DNA from: JBAVQS01 sp049694275
GTDB lineage: Bacteria > Chloroflexota > Anaerolineae > UBA4142 > SHND01
DNA: 40,060 nt
Direction: 5' to 3'
Assembly: GCA_049694275.1 (NCBI GenBank)
Contig: JBAVQS010000258.1
Coordinates: 1 to 40,060 of the forward strand
In this document: piece by piece, positions 29,870 to 38,373 of the stretch
Layout of the letters: each line of letters begins with the position of its first letter
How positions within the stretch are numbered: position 1 is the first letter of the stretch
Translations under genes and position numbers: made by a program
Notes under the pieces: generated by a model
What the model saw: the letters and a program-made list of their open reading frames with translations, nothing else
What the model was told of the DNA's origin: nothing
Databases searched by the model: none

Positions 29870-29899
29870 ATAGGACGCCTGGCCAGGCGTCCTATTTTT
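29870..29899 (+). terminator. intrinsic terminator after the ferredoxin gene
   Basis: A perfect 26-bp palindrome (29870-29895, core GGACGCCTGGCCAGGCGTCC) is followed by TTTTTC. The remaining 260-bp gap (29718-29978) shows no gene or tRNA. Confidence 0.8.
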
Positions 29900-29978
29900 C
29901 TTCTGCCCGCGATGATTTGAGCGCGCCCCGGTTTGCGCCGGGACGAAAAAAGATCGCGCGCACTGTCCTGAACATCCT

Positions 29979-31694
29979 ATGCAACCCGATCCAATCCTCG
30001 CGCAAATTTATCCTGACGTACGGCGCTCGGACGTCCAAATCCGCCTGCCGAATGGCAAAATCTATGGCGGTCCCGCCGGCCTGCCGCTCGAAGCCTTTAT
30101 TCAAAAGGCCGCCGGCAGCCATGCATCAACCGTCATGGCCGCCGCCATGAACAACCGCCTCGTCGAGCTCTCCGAACCGGTGCTGGCCGACGCCGACGTG
30201 TATCCGGTCTCCGCCACGACCGCGGCGGGCCTGCGCATCTACCAGCGCTCGGTCATTTTTCTATTGGAGGCCGCCGCGCACGAAATCGACCCCGGGACGC
30301 GCCTCGCGGTCGAGCACTCGTTGAGCTTTGGCGGGCTGTACTGTCGCCTCCTGAATCGCCATCCATTCAGCGCGGAGGAATTGGTCTGCCTGGAAGCGCG
30401 CATGCGTGAGATTGCAGCGCTCGACATACCCATCGAGCGTCAGGAGATGTCCCTGACCGACGCCGTGGCGCTTTTTGAAAAGAACGGCGACGCAAGCACC
30501 GCGGCGCTGATGGCGCAGGGGGGCCGCCCCCGCGTCTCACTCCACAAGCTGCGCGGCGTGCTCGAATATTTCTTTGATGGCCAACTCGTCGCCTCAACCG
30601 GCTATGTGAAACAGGTCTCCCTGCGCCCCTACGCCTCGGGCTTTGCCATGGAGTTTCCCTCCCGTGGGCATCCCATCGAGCCAGTCAAGGATAACCCCAA
30701 GCTCACCAGCGTTTTTCGCGAGTACGGGGAAGGGTTGAGCAAGCTGGGGGTGCCGGATGTCGCCACCCTGAACCGGGCGCTGCTGGCGCGCCGCGGGCGC
30801 GAGATCGTCCTCGTCGCCGAGGCGCTGCATGATCAACGCATTGCCCACATTGCCTCACAGATTACCGCGCACCGCGGCGAGCTCGACATGGTCCTCATTG
30901 CGGGCCCCTCTGCATCGGGCAAGACGACCTTTGCCCGCCGGTTGTCAATCCAGCTCCTGGCCCACCATCTCCGCCCCTTTCCCATCAGCCTCGACGACTA
31001 TTTTCTGCCGCGCGACGCGACCCCAGCCGATGCGACCGGCCGCCCCGATTTTGAGGCCCTGACCGCGCTCGACCTCGCACTCTTGAACACGCAGATGGTC
31101 GCGCTGACACGCGGCGAGCGGGTGACCCTCCCTCGCTACAACTTTGTGACCGGACAACCCGAGGAGGGCGAAACTGTGCAACTGACCCCCGAGCACATTC
31201 TCGTCCTCGAAGGGATCCATGGTTTGAACCCGGCGCTGCTTCCCGACATTCCCTCGCCGGCGGTTTTTCGCATCTATGCTTCGGCGCTCACCCAGCTCAA
31301 GTTCGACCATGTGAACCGCATTCCGACCACCGATACGCGTCTGATCCGCCGTATCGTCCGCGATGCGCGCGCCCGCGGCTATAGCGCCCAGGATACCATC
31401 AACCGGTGGGAGAGCGTCGTGCGCGGCGAAGACCAGCACATCTTTCCCTTTCAGGAAAACGCGGATGCCATGTTCAACTCGGCGCTGGTCTATGAACTGG
31501 CGGCGCTGAAACCGCTGGCGGAGCCGCTGCTGCGCCAGGTCGAGCCCGACATGCCGGAATATATCGAAGCGCGGCGCATGCTCGCCTTTTTGCAATGGTT
31601 CCAGCCGTGCGAGACGCCCCTGGTCCCCGAGGATTCCATCCTGCGCGAGTTTATCGGCGGGTCCGTCGTTTCAGATTTCATCCCCCAGGTGTAA
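29979..31694 (+). CDS. TGS-domain nucleoside (uridine) kinase-like protein
   Basis: A 571-residue fusion of the kind found in Thermotoga, Bacteroides and others. The N-terminal ~75 residues are TGS-like (VQIRLPNGKIYGG). A central region (about 80-240) resembles the threonyl-tRNA synthetase second additional domain (EHSLSFGGLYCRL). The C-terminal kinase has a P-loop GPSASGKTTFARRL near residue 307 and SLDDYFLPRDATPADATGRPDFE, the acceptor motif of uridine kinase/phosphoribulokinase enzymes, then VLEGIHGLNP. The phosphate acceptor is unproven. The start has no Shine-Dalgarno sequence. It precedes the ABC exporter genes by 17 bp. Confidence 0.88.
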   Translation: MQPDPILAQIYPDVRRSDVQIRLPNGKIYGGPAGLPLEAFIQKAAGSHASTVMAAAMNNRLVELSEPVLADADVYPVSATTAAGLRIYQRSVIFLLEAAAHEIDPGTRLAVEHSLSFGGLYCRLLNRHPFSAEELVCLEARMREIAALDIPIERQEMSLTDAVALFEKNGDASTAALMAQGGRPRVSLHKLRGVLEYFFDGQLVASTGYVKQVSLRPYASGFAMEFPSRGHPIEPVKDNPKLTSVFREYGEGLSKLGVPDVATLNRALLARRGREIVLVAEALHDQRIAHIASQITAHRGELDMVLIAGPSASGKTTFARRLSIQLLAHHLRPFPISLDDYFLPRDATPADATGRPDFEALTALDLALLNTQMVALTRGERVTLPRYNFVTGQPEEGETVQLTPEHILVLEGIHGLNPALLPDIPSPAVFRIYASALTQLKFDHVNRIPTTDTRLIRRIVRDARARGYSAQDTINRWESVVRGEDQHIFPFQENADAMFNSALVYELAALKPLAEPLLRQVEPDMPEYIEARRMLAFLQWFQPCETPLVPEDSILREFIGGSVVSDFIPQV

Positions 31695-31711
31695 CGTATA
31701 CCTTCTAGACC

Positions 31712-32659
31712 ATGCAACCCATCATCGAGGTGAGCCATCTCGTCAAGCGCTATAAACGCTCGAGCGTGAATGCCGTGAACGACATTTCGTTCACCGTCGC
31801 GCCCGGCGAGCTATTTGCCCTGCTCGGACCGAATGGCGCGGGCAAGACAACCACTATTTCCATTCTGACCACCACCCTGTCACCCACCTCCGGCACAGTC
31901 CGCATTGCCGGGCATGACGTGAATAGGGAGGCCAGCGTGGTGCGCCGCGCGGTCGGGATCATCTTTCAACAACCCAGCCTCGACCTGAACCTGACGGCCG
32001 AAGAGAATGTCCGCTTTCACGCCATCCTCTATGGCCTCTATCCCTTTCGCCCGGTGTATGCGCTCATGCCGCGCGCCTATCGCAATCAGGTAACCGAGCT
32101 TGCCGCCGTGTTGGGCATTGAAAAAGAGATTTTCAAGCCGATCAAGACCTTTTCAGGCGGCATGAAGCGCAAGCTCGAGATTATTCGCAGTCTGGTTCAC
32201 AAGCCGCATGTCCTCTTCCTCGACGAGCCGACATCGGGACTCGACCCGGTCAGCCGGCGCAACCTGTGGGAATATCTGCGCCAGGTGCGGCGCGAGAGTG
32301 GGACGACCGTCTTTTTGACCACACACTATCTGGAGGAATCGGAAGAGGCGGATACCGTCTGCATCATCAACAAGGGCCAGATCGTCTCGTACGGCGCCCC
32401 GTCAGCCATCAAGGCAGACCTCATCCAGAATTATCTGGAGGTCGACGCGCAAGACCGTGAGCAGTTGCGCGCCGAATTGCGCCGGCTGGGTTATCAATTC
32501 AGCGATACGACGCCCCTGCGCATCGTCCTCGACGGACAGAGCGCCCAGCAGGTGGTTAAATCGATCGAGACACCGCTTACCCTGCTCAAAACACACATCC
32601 CGACGCTGGAGGACGCATACCTGGCGATCGTGGAGGAAAAGGACCGGGACCATGAATGA
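31712..32659 (+). CDS. ABC exporter ATP-binding protein (DrrA-like)
   Basis: A 315-residue ATPase. Walker A GPNGAGKTTT is near residue 38, the Q-loop is in IFQQPSLDLNL, and the signature TFSGGMKRKLEI is near residue 148. Walker B is VLFLDEPTSGLDP and the switch His is in TTHYLEESEEAD. A C-terminal ~90-residue domain follows, as in DrrA/daunorubicin-type exporters. The stop overlaps the permease start (ATGAATGA, 8-base overlap), so the two form one transporter. The substrate is unknown. Confidence 0.93.
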   Translation: MQPIIEVSHLVKRYKRSSVNAVNDISFTVAPGELFALLGPNGAGKTTTISILTTTLSPTSGTVRIAGHDVNREASVVRRAVGIIFQQPSLDLNLTAEENVRFHAILYGLYPFRPVYALMPRAYRNQVTELAAVLGIEKEIFKPIKTFSGGMKRKLEIIRSLVHKPHVLFLDEPTSGLDPVSRRNLWEYLRQVRRESGTTVFLTTHYLEESEEADTVCIINKGQIVSYGAPSAIKADLIQNYLEVDAQDREQLRAELRRLGYQFSDTTPLRIVLDGQSAQQVVKSIETPLTLLKTHIPTLEDAYLAIVEEKDRDHE

Positions 32660-33431
32660 GGTGAATGCGATCCTGGCAATCGCGTACCGGGATTTGCTCA
32701 AGCTCCTGCGCGACCCGGTACGCATGGCCTCGACCTTTGTCTTTCCGCTGATCTTTATCGGCATCCTCGGAGGTAGCCTGCAGGCCAACCTGGGGCCCAG
32801 CATCGGCTACAACCTCACGACCTTTGTCTTTACCGGGGTGCTGGCGCAGACCCTCTTTCAATCGACGACGCAGGGGGTCATTTCACTGCTCGACGACCGG
32901 GAGAGTGATTTCAGCCAGGAGATTTTTGTCTCGCCCATCTCGCGCTACTCGATTGTCTTTGGCAAGATTGTTGGCGAGTCCCTGGTCGCCATTCCACAGG
33001 GGATTGCGATTGTGCTGTTCGGCCTGGTCCTCGGCATCTCCCTCACAGGCCCTCAGCTCATCGGCCTGCTCGCGACGGGGCTCGTCGTCTCGCTGCTGGG
33101 CGGCGGGTTTGGAATGCTCATGCTATCCGGGTTCAACAACCGGCGCGCGGCCAACGAGATCTTTCCCTTTTTGATCTTTCCCCAATTCTTTACAGCCGGC
33201 GTCTTTACCCCGGTCAAGGTTCTGCCGCCCTACCTCGAGTTCCTCTCGCGCATCTCCCCCATGCGCTATGCCGTCGATCTCATGCGCGGGCTGTATTACC
33301 TCGGCGAGCCGGATGCCGCCAAAGTCATCCTCGACCCGCTGGGCCTTGACCTGGCCGTGACGGCAATCCTCTTTTTCGGATTTATGATTATCGGGACCAC
33401 CCTCTTTGTCCGGAACGAACGGAATCGGTAA
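32652..33431 (+). CDS. ABC-2 type permease (DrrB-like)
   Basis: A 259-residue membrane protein with about six helices, beginning MNEVNAILAIAYRDLLKLLRD. FVFPLIFIGILGG, GIAIVLFGLVLGI, LLATGLVVSLLGGG and FPFLIFPQFFTAGVFTP are membrane segments. SRISPMRYAVDLMRGLYY is a conserved ABC-2 element. The start at 32652 overlaps the ATPase stop; an in-frame upstream ATG at 32457 lies deep in the ATPase gene and is not used. It ends three bases before the stop of the convergent lipoprotein gene. Confidence 0.92.
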   Translation: MNEVNAILAIAYRDLLKLLRDPVRMASTFVFPLIFIGILGGSLQANLGPSIGYNLTTFVFTGVLAQTLFQSTTQGVISLLDDRESDFSQEIFVSPISRYSIVFGKIVGESLVAIPQGIAIVLFGLVLGISLTGPQLIGLLATGLVVSLLGGGFGMLMLSGFNNRRAANEIFPFLIFPQFFTAGVFTPVKVLPPYLEFLSRISPMRYAVDLMRGLYYLGEPDAAKVILDPLGLDLAVTAILFFGFMIIGTTLFVRNERNR

Positions 33432-33434
33432 AAT

Positions 33435-34232
33435 TCAGGGGATCGGCGGCGTGATCTGGATATCGGTCGCCTTGTAATCATAGGTAATGGTCACCGTCAC
33501 CTTACTGCCATTCGGACCGCTATTGGATTCGGTCTGGAGTTTGTAAGGCAGACCATCCGCGTTGACCCAAAGCTTCTGGACGCCGGTCGTTTGGGTATCG
33601 GGCGCTGTGATCGTGTACTGATAGACCCGCGTCGGAATGCCGTCGAGCGTCTCCTGCCCGACCAGCGCAAAATCCTTCGTCATGCTCGTAAAGCGTAAAA
33701 GATCAGGGGTGGTGCTCAGAACGCCGAATGCCGCCGATGGCGGGTTGGACAACGGCGCACCCAGCTTTTGCCAGGGTGTTGCGCCGGTGCGCGAATACGC
33801 GACCTTGCCGATCACCACCACTTGATTTTCAAAACCGGGGCCCTGTGAGATTTCGCGCATCCGGTCGGGGGAAATCATTTCGAATGTCGTCGAGATCGTC
33901 CCCTGGCTATTGACCAGCACCTCGTGAGCGCGAAACGAATGGACCGTTCCAAGGCTCAACAGCGCATTGGCCACATTCGCAGCCGGATTCGCCACCGGCT
34001 CGGGGGCGATGGTCCCGCTGACCGGCGGCGTAGTCAGAATAGCCGGCGTTTGGGTAACCGGGAGTGCGGCTTTTGTCGCGCCTGCGGCGGGTGTCGGGAC
34101 GATGGTGCTCGCCACATCCGTTCGGGCCTGCGCGGCAGCGGTCGCGGCAGTCACCGGGACACCGGTCGGTTGCGTGTTACTGCACGCAGTAGCCAGAACG
34201 AGTACGAGCAGCAGAATGAATGTATGTTTCAA
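33435..34232 (-). CDS. lipoprotein with LppX/LolA-like carrier domain, TTG start
   Basis: A 265-residue secreted lipoprotein. The start is TTG 34232, five bases after a full AAGGAGG, and it gives a clean signal peptide (KHTFILLLVLVLATAC) with lipobox ATAC. A Thr/Ala/Pro-rich linker (about 25-85) precedes a beta-rich domain with SFRAHEVLVNSQGTISTTFEM, KLWVNADGLPYKLQTES and VTITYDYKATDIQITPP. That pattern (a hydrophobic half-barrel, C-terminal DINPP-like end) resembles LppX/LprG and LolA proteins, which carry lipids. Family placement is by pattern only. It is convergent with the ABC exporter. Confidence 0.75.
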   Translation of the reverse strand: MKHTFILLLVLVLATACSNTQPTGVPVTAATAAAQARTDVASTIVPTPAAGATKAALPVTQTPAILTTPPVSGTIAPEPVANPAANVANALLSLGTVHSFRAHEVLVNSQGTISTTFEMISPDRMREISQGPGFENQVVVIGKVAYSRTGATPWQKLGAPLSNPPSAAFGVLSTTPDLLRFTSMTKDFALVGQETLDGIPTRVYQYTITAPDTQTTGVQKLWVNADGLPYKLQTESNSGPNGSKVTVTITYDYKATDIQITPPIP

Positions 34233-34254
34233 TTGGACCTCCTTGCAGACCGGC

Positions 34255-34282
34255 ATTATATCCACGTTGCCCTGTAATGCAA
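34255..34282 (-). promoter_or_regulatory. promoter of the lipoprotein gene
   Basis: TTGCAT (34282-34277) and TATAAT (34260-34255) on the minus strand with 16 bp between; the AAGGAGG and TTG start follow within 25 bases. Confidence 0.6.
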
Positions 34283-34317
34283 TTGTGAAAGCGCGCCGGT
34301 CTGTTCCGCGTGCGCGG

Positions 34318-34713
34318 CTAGTGCGGCAAACAGCTCGCCCCGTCTGCGCCGGGGCCCGTCATGATGGCTCGCACCGCAAGGCCAAAGATGAAAAACGAGG
34401 CCAGCGCGTAGTACCCCATCTCGCGACGCGACACAGCCGCCTGGGTAGAGACATAGACAAAAGGCCAGACCGAGACCGCGAGGACGCCGTACAATAAATG
34501 GACCCAGTCCGCCGGCCAATTCCCGGTAAGGACGAGAATCACCCCCAGCGCACCCTGTACAAGCATCAACAGCTCGCCAATCGCCAGCGCGCCGAAATAG
34601 TTGCCGCTGACGCCGCGCGCCATGAGAAAACCGACGGTCCCCCACGCGCCGAGCGCAAAGGCATAGAACAAGCTCGATAGCGCGATTCGACAGTGAAAAT
34701 CCGCGAGGAACAT
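34318..34713 (-). CDS. small four-helix membrane protein, hypothetical
   Basis: A 131-residue protein with four hydrophobic helices: IALSSLFYAFALGAWGTVGFL, LLMLVQGALGVILVL, WVHLLYGVLAVSVWPFVYV and YALASFFIFGLAVRAIM. Polar residues at turns include GNWPADW. I do not recognise a named family. AAAGGAG four bases before ATG 34713 decides this start against a much longer open frame. It is divergent from the TolB-M15 gene and upstream of the lipoprotein gene, which has its own promoter. Confidence 0.75.
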   Translation of the reverse strand: MFLADFHCRIALSSLFYAFALGAWGTVGFLMARGVSGNYFGALAIGELLMLVQGALGVILVLTGNWPADWVHLLYGVLAVSVWPFVYVSTQAAVSRREMGYYALASFFIFGLAVRAIMTGPGADGASCLPH

Positions 34714-34763
34714 CTTGCTCCTTTGCAACGAGAATACTGCTATTCTACGAACGACTCTCCTTC

Positions 34764-34792
34764 TTGGCAAACGCGGCCCGGTCAGGTATAAT
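34764..34792 (+). promoter_or_regulatory. promoter of the TolB-M15 lipoprotein gene
   Basis: TTGGCA (34764-34769) and TATAAT (34787-34792) with a 17-bp spacer. The predicted start is only about nine bases before the ATG at 34808, so the message is nearly leaderless, in line with the missing Shine-Dalgarno sequence. Confidence 0.75.
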
Positions 34793-34807
34793 CGCTGCAA
34801 TTGTAGA

Positions 34808-36670
34808 ATGGACCTGTTCGAGAAAATCGCTCTGCGTGTTTCGGCGGTGGTCGCGGCGTTCCTTTTTGCCCTGCTGACCGCTTGCGCGAATTCCCCGCGC
34901 CTCGCTACCCCACCGGAACAGGCCGCAATCACGACCCCACCGCCGGTCACGGCGCGGCCGCCAACAGGCCCGCGCCCGGCCCTGCCTGCGCCCGGCTCTC
35001 CCTCTGGCACATTCATCATGAGCGCCGAGCGGGCCGGCCGATGGGAATTGTATGCCGCGCGCCCGGATGGCGCCTGGAGCCAGCTCACGCGTGATGACAC
35101 ACCCGCCCGCGCCCCTGCCCTTTCGCCCGATGGCAAGCAGGTCGCCTTTCAATCACGGCGGGATGGCAATTGGGAAATTTACCGACTCCAACTCGCCTCC
35201 GGGCAGATGACCCGCCTCACCAATCAACCCGCCTATGACGGCGCACCGAGCTGGTCGCCGGACGGGGCGCGCATCGCCTACGAGTCTTACCGCGCGGGCG
35301 ACCTCGACATCTGGGTGATGAACGCGGACGGGTCCAACCCGGTCAACCTGACGCTAGACGAGCCGAACTATGACTATGGTCCCGCCTGGTCGCCGCGCGG
35401 GGATTGGGTCGCGTTCACCAGTTGGGCCACGGGGCACAAGCAGATTTTCCTCACCTCGCCGGACGGCAAAAAGCAGTTCAACCTCTCGCAGGGCCCGTTC
35501 GACGACGAGCAGCCCGCCTGGTCGCCCGACGGGCAGCGCCTGGCATTCGTCTCGAATCGCGAGGGATGCGAAGAGGTCACAGACCCGATCAAGCTGAATG
35601 CCTGCCAGCGCCGCGAGGTCTATGTCGCCGATTTCGACGGCGCCCACCTCAACTCGATTCGCCAGCTCACCTTTGACGGCCAGGCGACCGCGCCGGCCTG
35701 GTCGCCCGATGGACAGTTCATCGCGTACGTCTCGCCGCGTCCGGGCCGCCAACCGCTCTTGATCATTCCCGCGAGCGGCGGCATCGCGCAGGGGCTCGAC
35801 CTGACGCTCCAGGTGGACAGTGCAGCATGGGGAAATACCGGCGTCGTCGCGGCAGCCCCCGCTGTCACCTATCCGCCGCTCTATGTCGAAAAGCCGATTG
35901 CCGCGCCGGCCGCCGCGGGGCACCCTTATGCAATGCAGGTTTTACCCGAGATTTACCTGGCGCCCTCTTATGGACAGATCTCCAGCCGGGTCGCCGTCTC
36001 CCTCCTCGCCCTGCGCGCGCAGATTGATAAGGAGACCGGCCATGATTTTCTGGGCGTCCTATCGGACATGACGCGCGATATTAAATCGAAATGCGACGTG
36101 CACTGTGACAACCTGAGCTGGCACAAATCGGGGCGCGCGGTGGACGTGCGGCTTGATTACGCCGATTCATCCGGCCGCAGCCTCATGGAGGTTGTGCGTG
36201 AGGACAAGTTGGGCGAGACCTACTGGCGGCTGTACGTGCGCACGACGGCGCAGGATGGGACCATGGGCGAGCCGCTCAAGGACGCGCCCTGGGATTTTAG
36301 TTACCAATCGCGCGCGGTAATCGGTCCGCAGCAGGGCGGCGTGCAACAAAAGCTCCCGCCGCGCGGCTATTATGTGGATTTCACCGGGATGGCCCGCGTC
36401 TATGGCTGGGAGCGTATCTCATCGCACGACGACCCGGATTTTGACTGGCACACCAACCTTCTCGGGACCGAATACTGGCACTATCAAAAGACTGATTGCC
36501 TGGACTGGTATCAGGCGATGACCGAAGTTTACGGCCCATCGGACCTGGGATATAATTTCGAGTGGAATCGTATCCAGAGCAACTGGGGCGTCGATCAGAT
36601 GCGGGTCTTTTTCAAAGAGATTCCGCCCCCGCCCACGGCCTGGAAATGGTACGCCCTGGTTCCACGATAA
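34808..36670 (+). CDS. lipoprotein: TolB-like beta-propeller fused to M15-type peptidase-like domain
   Basis: A 620-residue protein. Its signal peptide ends in lipobox LLTAC (Cys about 25), then comes a Pro-rich linker (about 35-65). At least five propeller blades carry the WSPDG or LSPDG signature (about 75-340). The C-terminal ~230 residues contain WHKSGRAVD (His439, Asp446) and TEYWHY (Glu555, His558). These match the HxxGxAxD and ExxH elements of M15 carboxypeptidases (VanY/VanX type), so a complete zinc site and catalytic Glu seem present. M15 enzymes cut D-Ala peptides of the cell wall; that role here is inference. A cell-surface location is implied. Confidence 0.85.
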   Translation: MDLFEKIALRVSAVVAAFLFALLTACANSPRLATPPEQAAITTPPPVTARPPTGPRPALPAPGSPSGTFIMSAERAGRWELYAARPDGAWSQLTRDDTPARAPALSPDGKQVAFQSRRDGNWEIYRLQLASGQMTRLTNQPAYDGAPSWSPDGARIAYESYRAGDLDIWVMNADGSNPVNLTLDEPNYDYGPAWSPRGDWVAFTSWATGHKQIFLTSPDGKKQFNLSQGPFDDEQPAWSPDGQRLAFVSNREGCEEVTDPIKLNACQRREVYVADFDGAHLNSIRQLTFDGQATAPAWSPDGQFIAYVSPRPGRQPLLIIPASGGIAQGLDLTLQVDSAAWGNTGVVAAAPAVTYPPLYVEKPIAAPAAAGHPYAMQVLPEIYLAPSYGQISSRVAVSLLALRAQIDKETGHDFLGVLSDMTRDIKSKCDVHCDNLSWHKSGRAVDVRLDYADSSGRSLMEVVREDKLGETYWRLYVRTTAQDGTMGEPLKDAPWDFSYQSRAVIGPQQGGVQQKLPPRGYYVDFTGMARVYGWERISSHDDPDFDWHTNLLGTEYWHYQKTDCLDWYQAMTEVYGPSDLGYNFEWNRIQSNWGVDQMRVFFKEIPPPPTAWKWYALVPR

Positions 36671-36673
36671 CCC

Positions 36674-36703
36674 GTAGAGACGTTGAGGCACAACGTCTAC
36701 CGG
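36674..36703. repeat. short palindromic repeat between genes
   Basis: GTAGAGACGTTG and CAACGTCTAC form a stem with a one-base mismatch region and a 5-base loop. It resembles common intergenic GTAGAGACGTTG-type palindromes and lacks a T tract. Confidence 0.5.
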
Positions 36704-36713
36704 GAAATGTGTT

Positions 36714-37397
36714 ATGAATCAACCATCCCTTTCACCGCGCTCGCTCGCCGTGATTCGCTCAATCGACCGCCTCTTTATCTCGCTGGCGCGCCACTGGCTG
36801 TTGCTGGCGACGCTCTTGCTGCTCCTCTTTAGCGGCCTCCCGTGGCTCGCGCCGGTCCTGGTCGTGAACGGGTACGCCGGTCCGGCGCAGGTGATCTATA
36901 CGCTCTATTCCTTTACCTGTCACCAGCTCGCCTATCGCTCCTATTTCGTCGGCGGCTTACAGCCGAGCTATTCGATCGACCAGTTGCAAAGCCTGCTCCA
37001 CGTCGACAACCCGTTAATCGATGTCCTCTACTGGCGCGCGTACCAGGGCGATGCCACGCTCGGATACAAGGTGGCGTTCTGCGAGCGCGATGTCGCGATC
37101 TATGGCTCGATGTTACTGGCATCGCTCGCCTTTGGGCTGGCCCGCCGGCGCCTGCCCAAATTGAGCTGGCAGGGGTATGTCCTCATTGCGATTCTGCCCA
37201 TGCTCCTCGATGGGGGAACACAGCTCGTCGGCCTGCGCGAGAGCGATCCCCTGCTTCGGACCATCACCGGGCTCCTCTTTGGCGCCTTGACGGTCTGGCT
37301 CACCTATCCCTACGTGCAAGAAGCGATGCGCGACATTCTCGAGCAGACATCACGACAACTCAAAGCGGTTGACGAACGGCTGGCGGTGCGCGGGTAA
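36714..37397 (+). CDS. DUF2085 membrane protein
   Basis: A 227-residue membrane protein of the DUF2085 family. Visible family marks are FTCHQLAYRSYFVGG (residues about 63-77), FCERDVAIYGSMLLASLAFG (about 123-142), and MLLDGGTQLVGLRESDPLLRTITGLLFG (about 163-190). Four to five hydrophobic helices surround these; the Cys/His residues probably bind a metal. Function is unknown. No ribosome binding site is seen. A second DUF2085-related gene follows 97 bp downstream. Confidence 0.88.
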   Translation: MNQPSLSPRSLAVIRSIDRLFISLARHWLLLATLLLLLFSGLPWLAPVLVVNGYAGPAQVIYTLYSFTCHQLAYRSYFVGGLQPSYSIDQLQSLLHVDNPLIDVLYWRAYQGDATLGYKVAFCERDVAIYGSMLLASLAFGLARRRLPKLSWQGYVLIAILPMLLDGGTQLVGLRESDPLLRTITGLLFGALTVWLTYPYVQEAMRDILEQTSRQLKAVDERLAVRG

Positions 37398-37494
37398 ATG
37401 CAGCGAGCGGGTTCGAAACAACAAGCGAAAGCCCAAGTAAACAACCCCGGGACCCGCCTTTGGGGTCCATGGATAGGAAAACAGGATTCGCGTG

Positions 37495-38364
37495 ATGAAA
37501 CAAGTCGGTTGGACCAAATATCTCGGCCCGGTCTTTATGCTTTTCATCCTCTCCTCCTTTTTTATCACGCCGGGGACGGTGTATGACAAGCTGAACATGA
37601 TCTGTTTTGGCATCTGACCGCAGCGACCGTCCCACTCTTATTTCATGGGGGGGACCCGGCTTCCGGGCGAAGCCGAACTGCTCCAGGCCCTCCCGGCGCT
37701 GAATGCGATTGATCCGGGCGAGCCGACCAAAATGCCGCTCGAAGCGCGCATGTACGGCATCTTTGCCGCTTTTTTCTCGACGTGGCTCCTGGCGTTGGTC
37801 ATGGGCCGCGGGCGCGCCGCAGCCATGCCTCCGCCGTGGCTGCTCGTGACGTTTGTCGCCTTTGTCGCGGTGATGGGGTTTGACGGGGCCAATGCGACGC
37901 TGTATGACCTGAATATGGCGGGGCTCCCCATCCCCTACCTGTATGCCCCACGCCTCGACGCGCGCCTCGCCAGTGGAATCTTGAGCGGCACGGGGATGGC
38001 CGGCATTATGCTGCCCATCGTCAATTATGCGCTGTGGCGCAATGCGACCCCACAGCGTGTCTTTCAGAGCGCTGCCGACCTGGCCACCCTGCTGATTTGG
38101 AACGCGATCCTCTTTGTGGTCGTTGTCTCGGGCTCGGGCCTCTTTTTCTATCCCGCCTCCTTCCTCGGCGTGCTCGGCGTCATTGCCCTGCTTGCCATTA
38201 TAAACCTGGTGATGCTCCTCTCGGCGCTCAACCGCAACGGCGTGGCGACGCGCTGGCGCGAGACCCTCAACCCCTTTGCCGCAGCGCTCTTGATTTCGAT
38301 GCTGGAACTGGGCGCGCTTTCGCTCGTCCGATACGCCATATTAGGGACGGCGGTGCTGCCCTAA
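37495..38364 (+). CDS. DUF2085-like membrane protein interrupted by an in-frame TGA (Sec candidate or nonsense mutation)
   Basis: One frame of 290 codons runs from ATG 37495 (AGGA upstream) to 38364, broken only by TGA at 37615-37617 (codon 41). Before it is MKQVGWTKYLGPVFMLF to MICFGI; after it is PQRPSHSYFMGG, then LEARMYGIFAAF, GFDGANATLYDL and several membrane helices. Aligning SYF-GG with the neighbour's CHQLAYRSYFVGG puts the TGA on the conserved Cys. The later CxRD or CARC motif is replaced by LEARM. Downstream sequence is intact, so either Sec insertion, a recent mutation or a base error explains it. A gene caller would report only the 3' part from 37645. Confidence 0.7.
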
Positions 38365-38373
38365 AATATTGAA

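Noticed and set aside
29718..29978. Possible tRNA or small RNA in the gap after the ferredoxin gene
   Set aside because: No cloverleaf or CCA end can be drawn; only two hairpins, at least one a terminator.
34318..35136. 272-residue version of the small membrane protein gene
   Set aside because: The extra N-terminus overlaps the divergent TolB-M15 gene and its promoter; AAAGGAG before ATG 34713 sets the real start.
37657..37675. CGGCTTC-CGGGC-GAAGCCG hairpin as a SECIS element
   Set aside because: It starts 39 bases after the TGA, further than usual for bacterial SECIS, and the loop lacks the usual G-U features. Not annotated as a SECIS.
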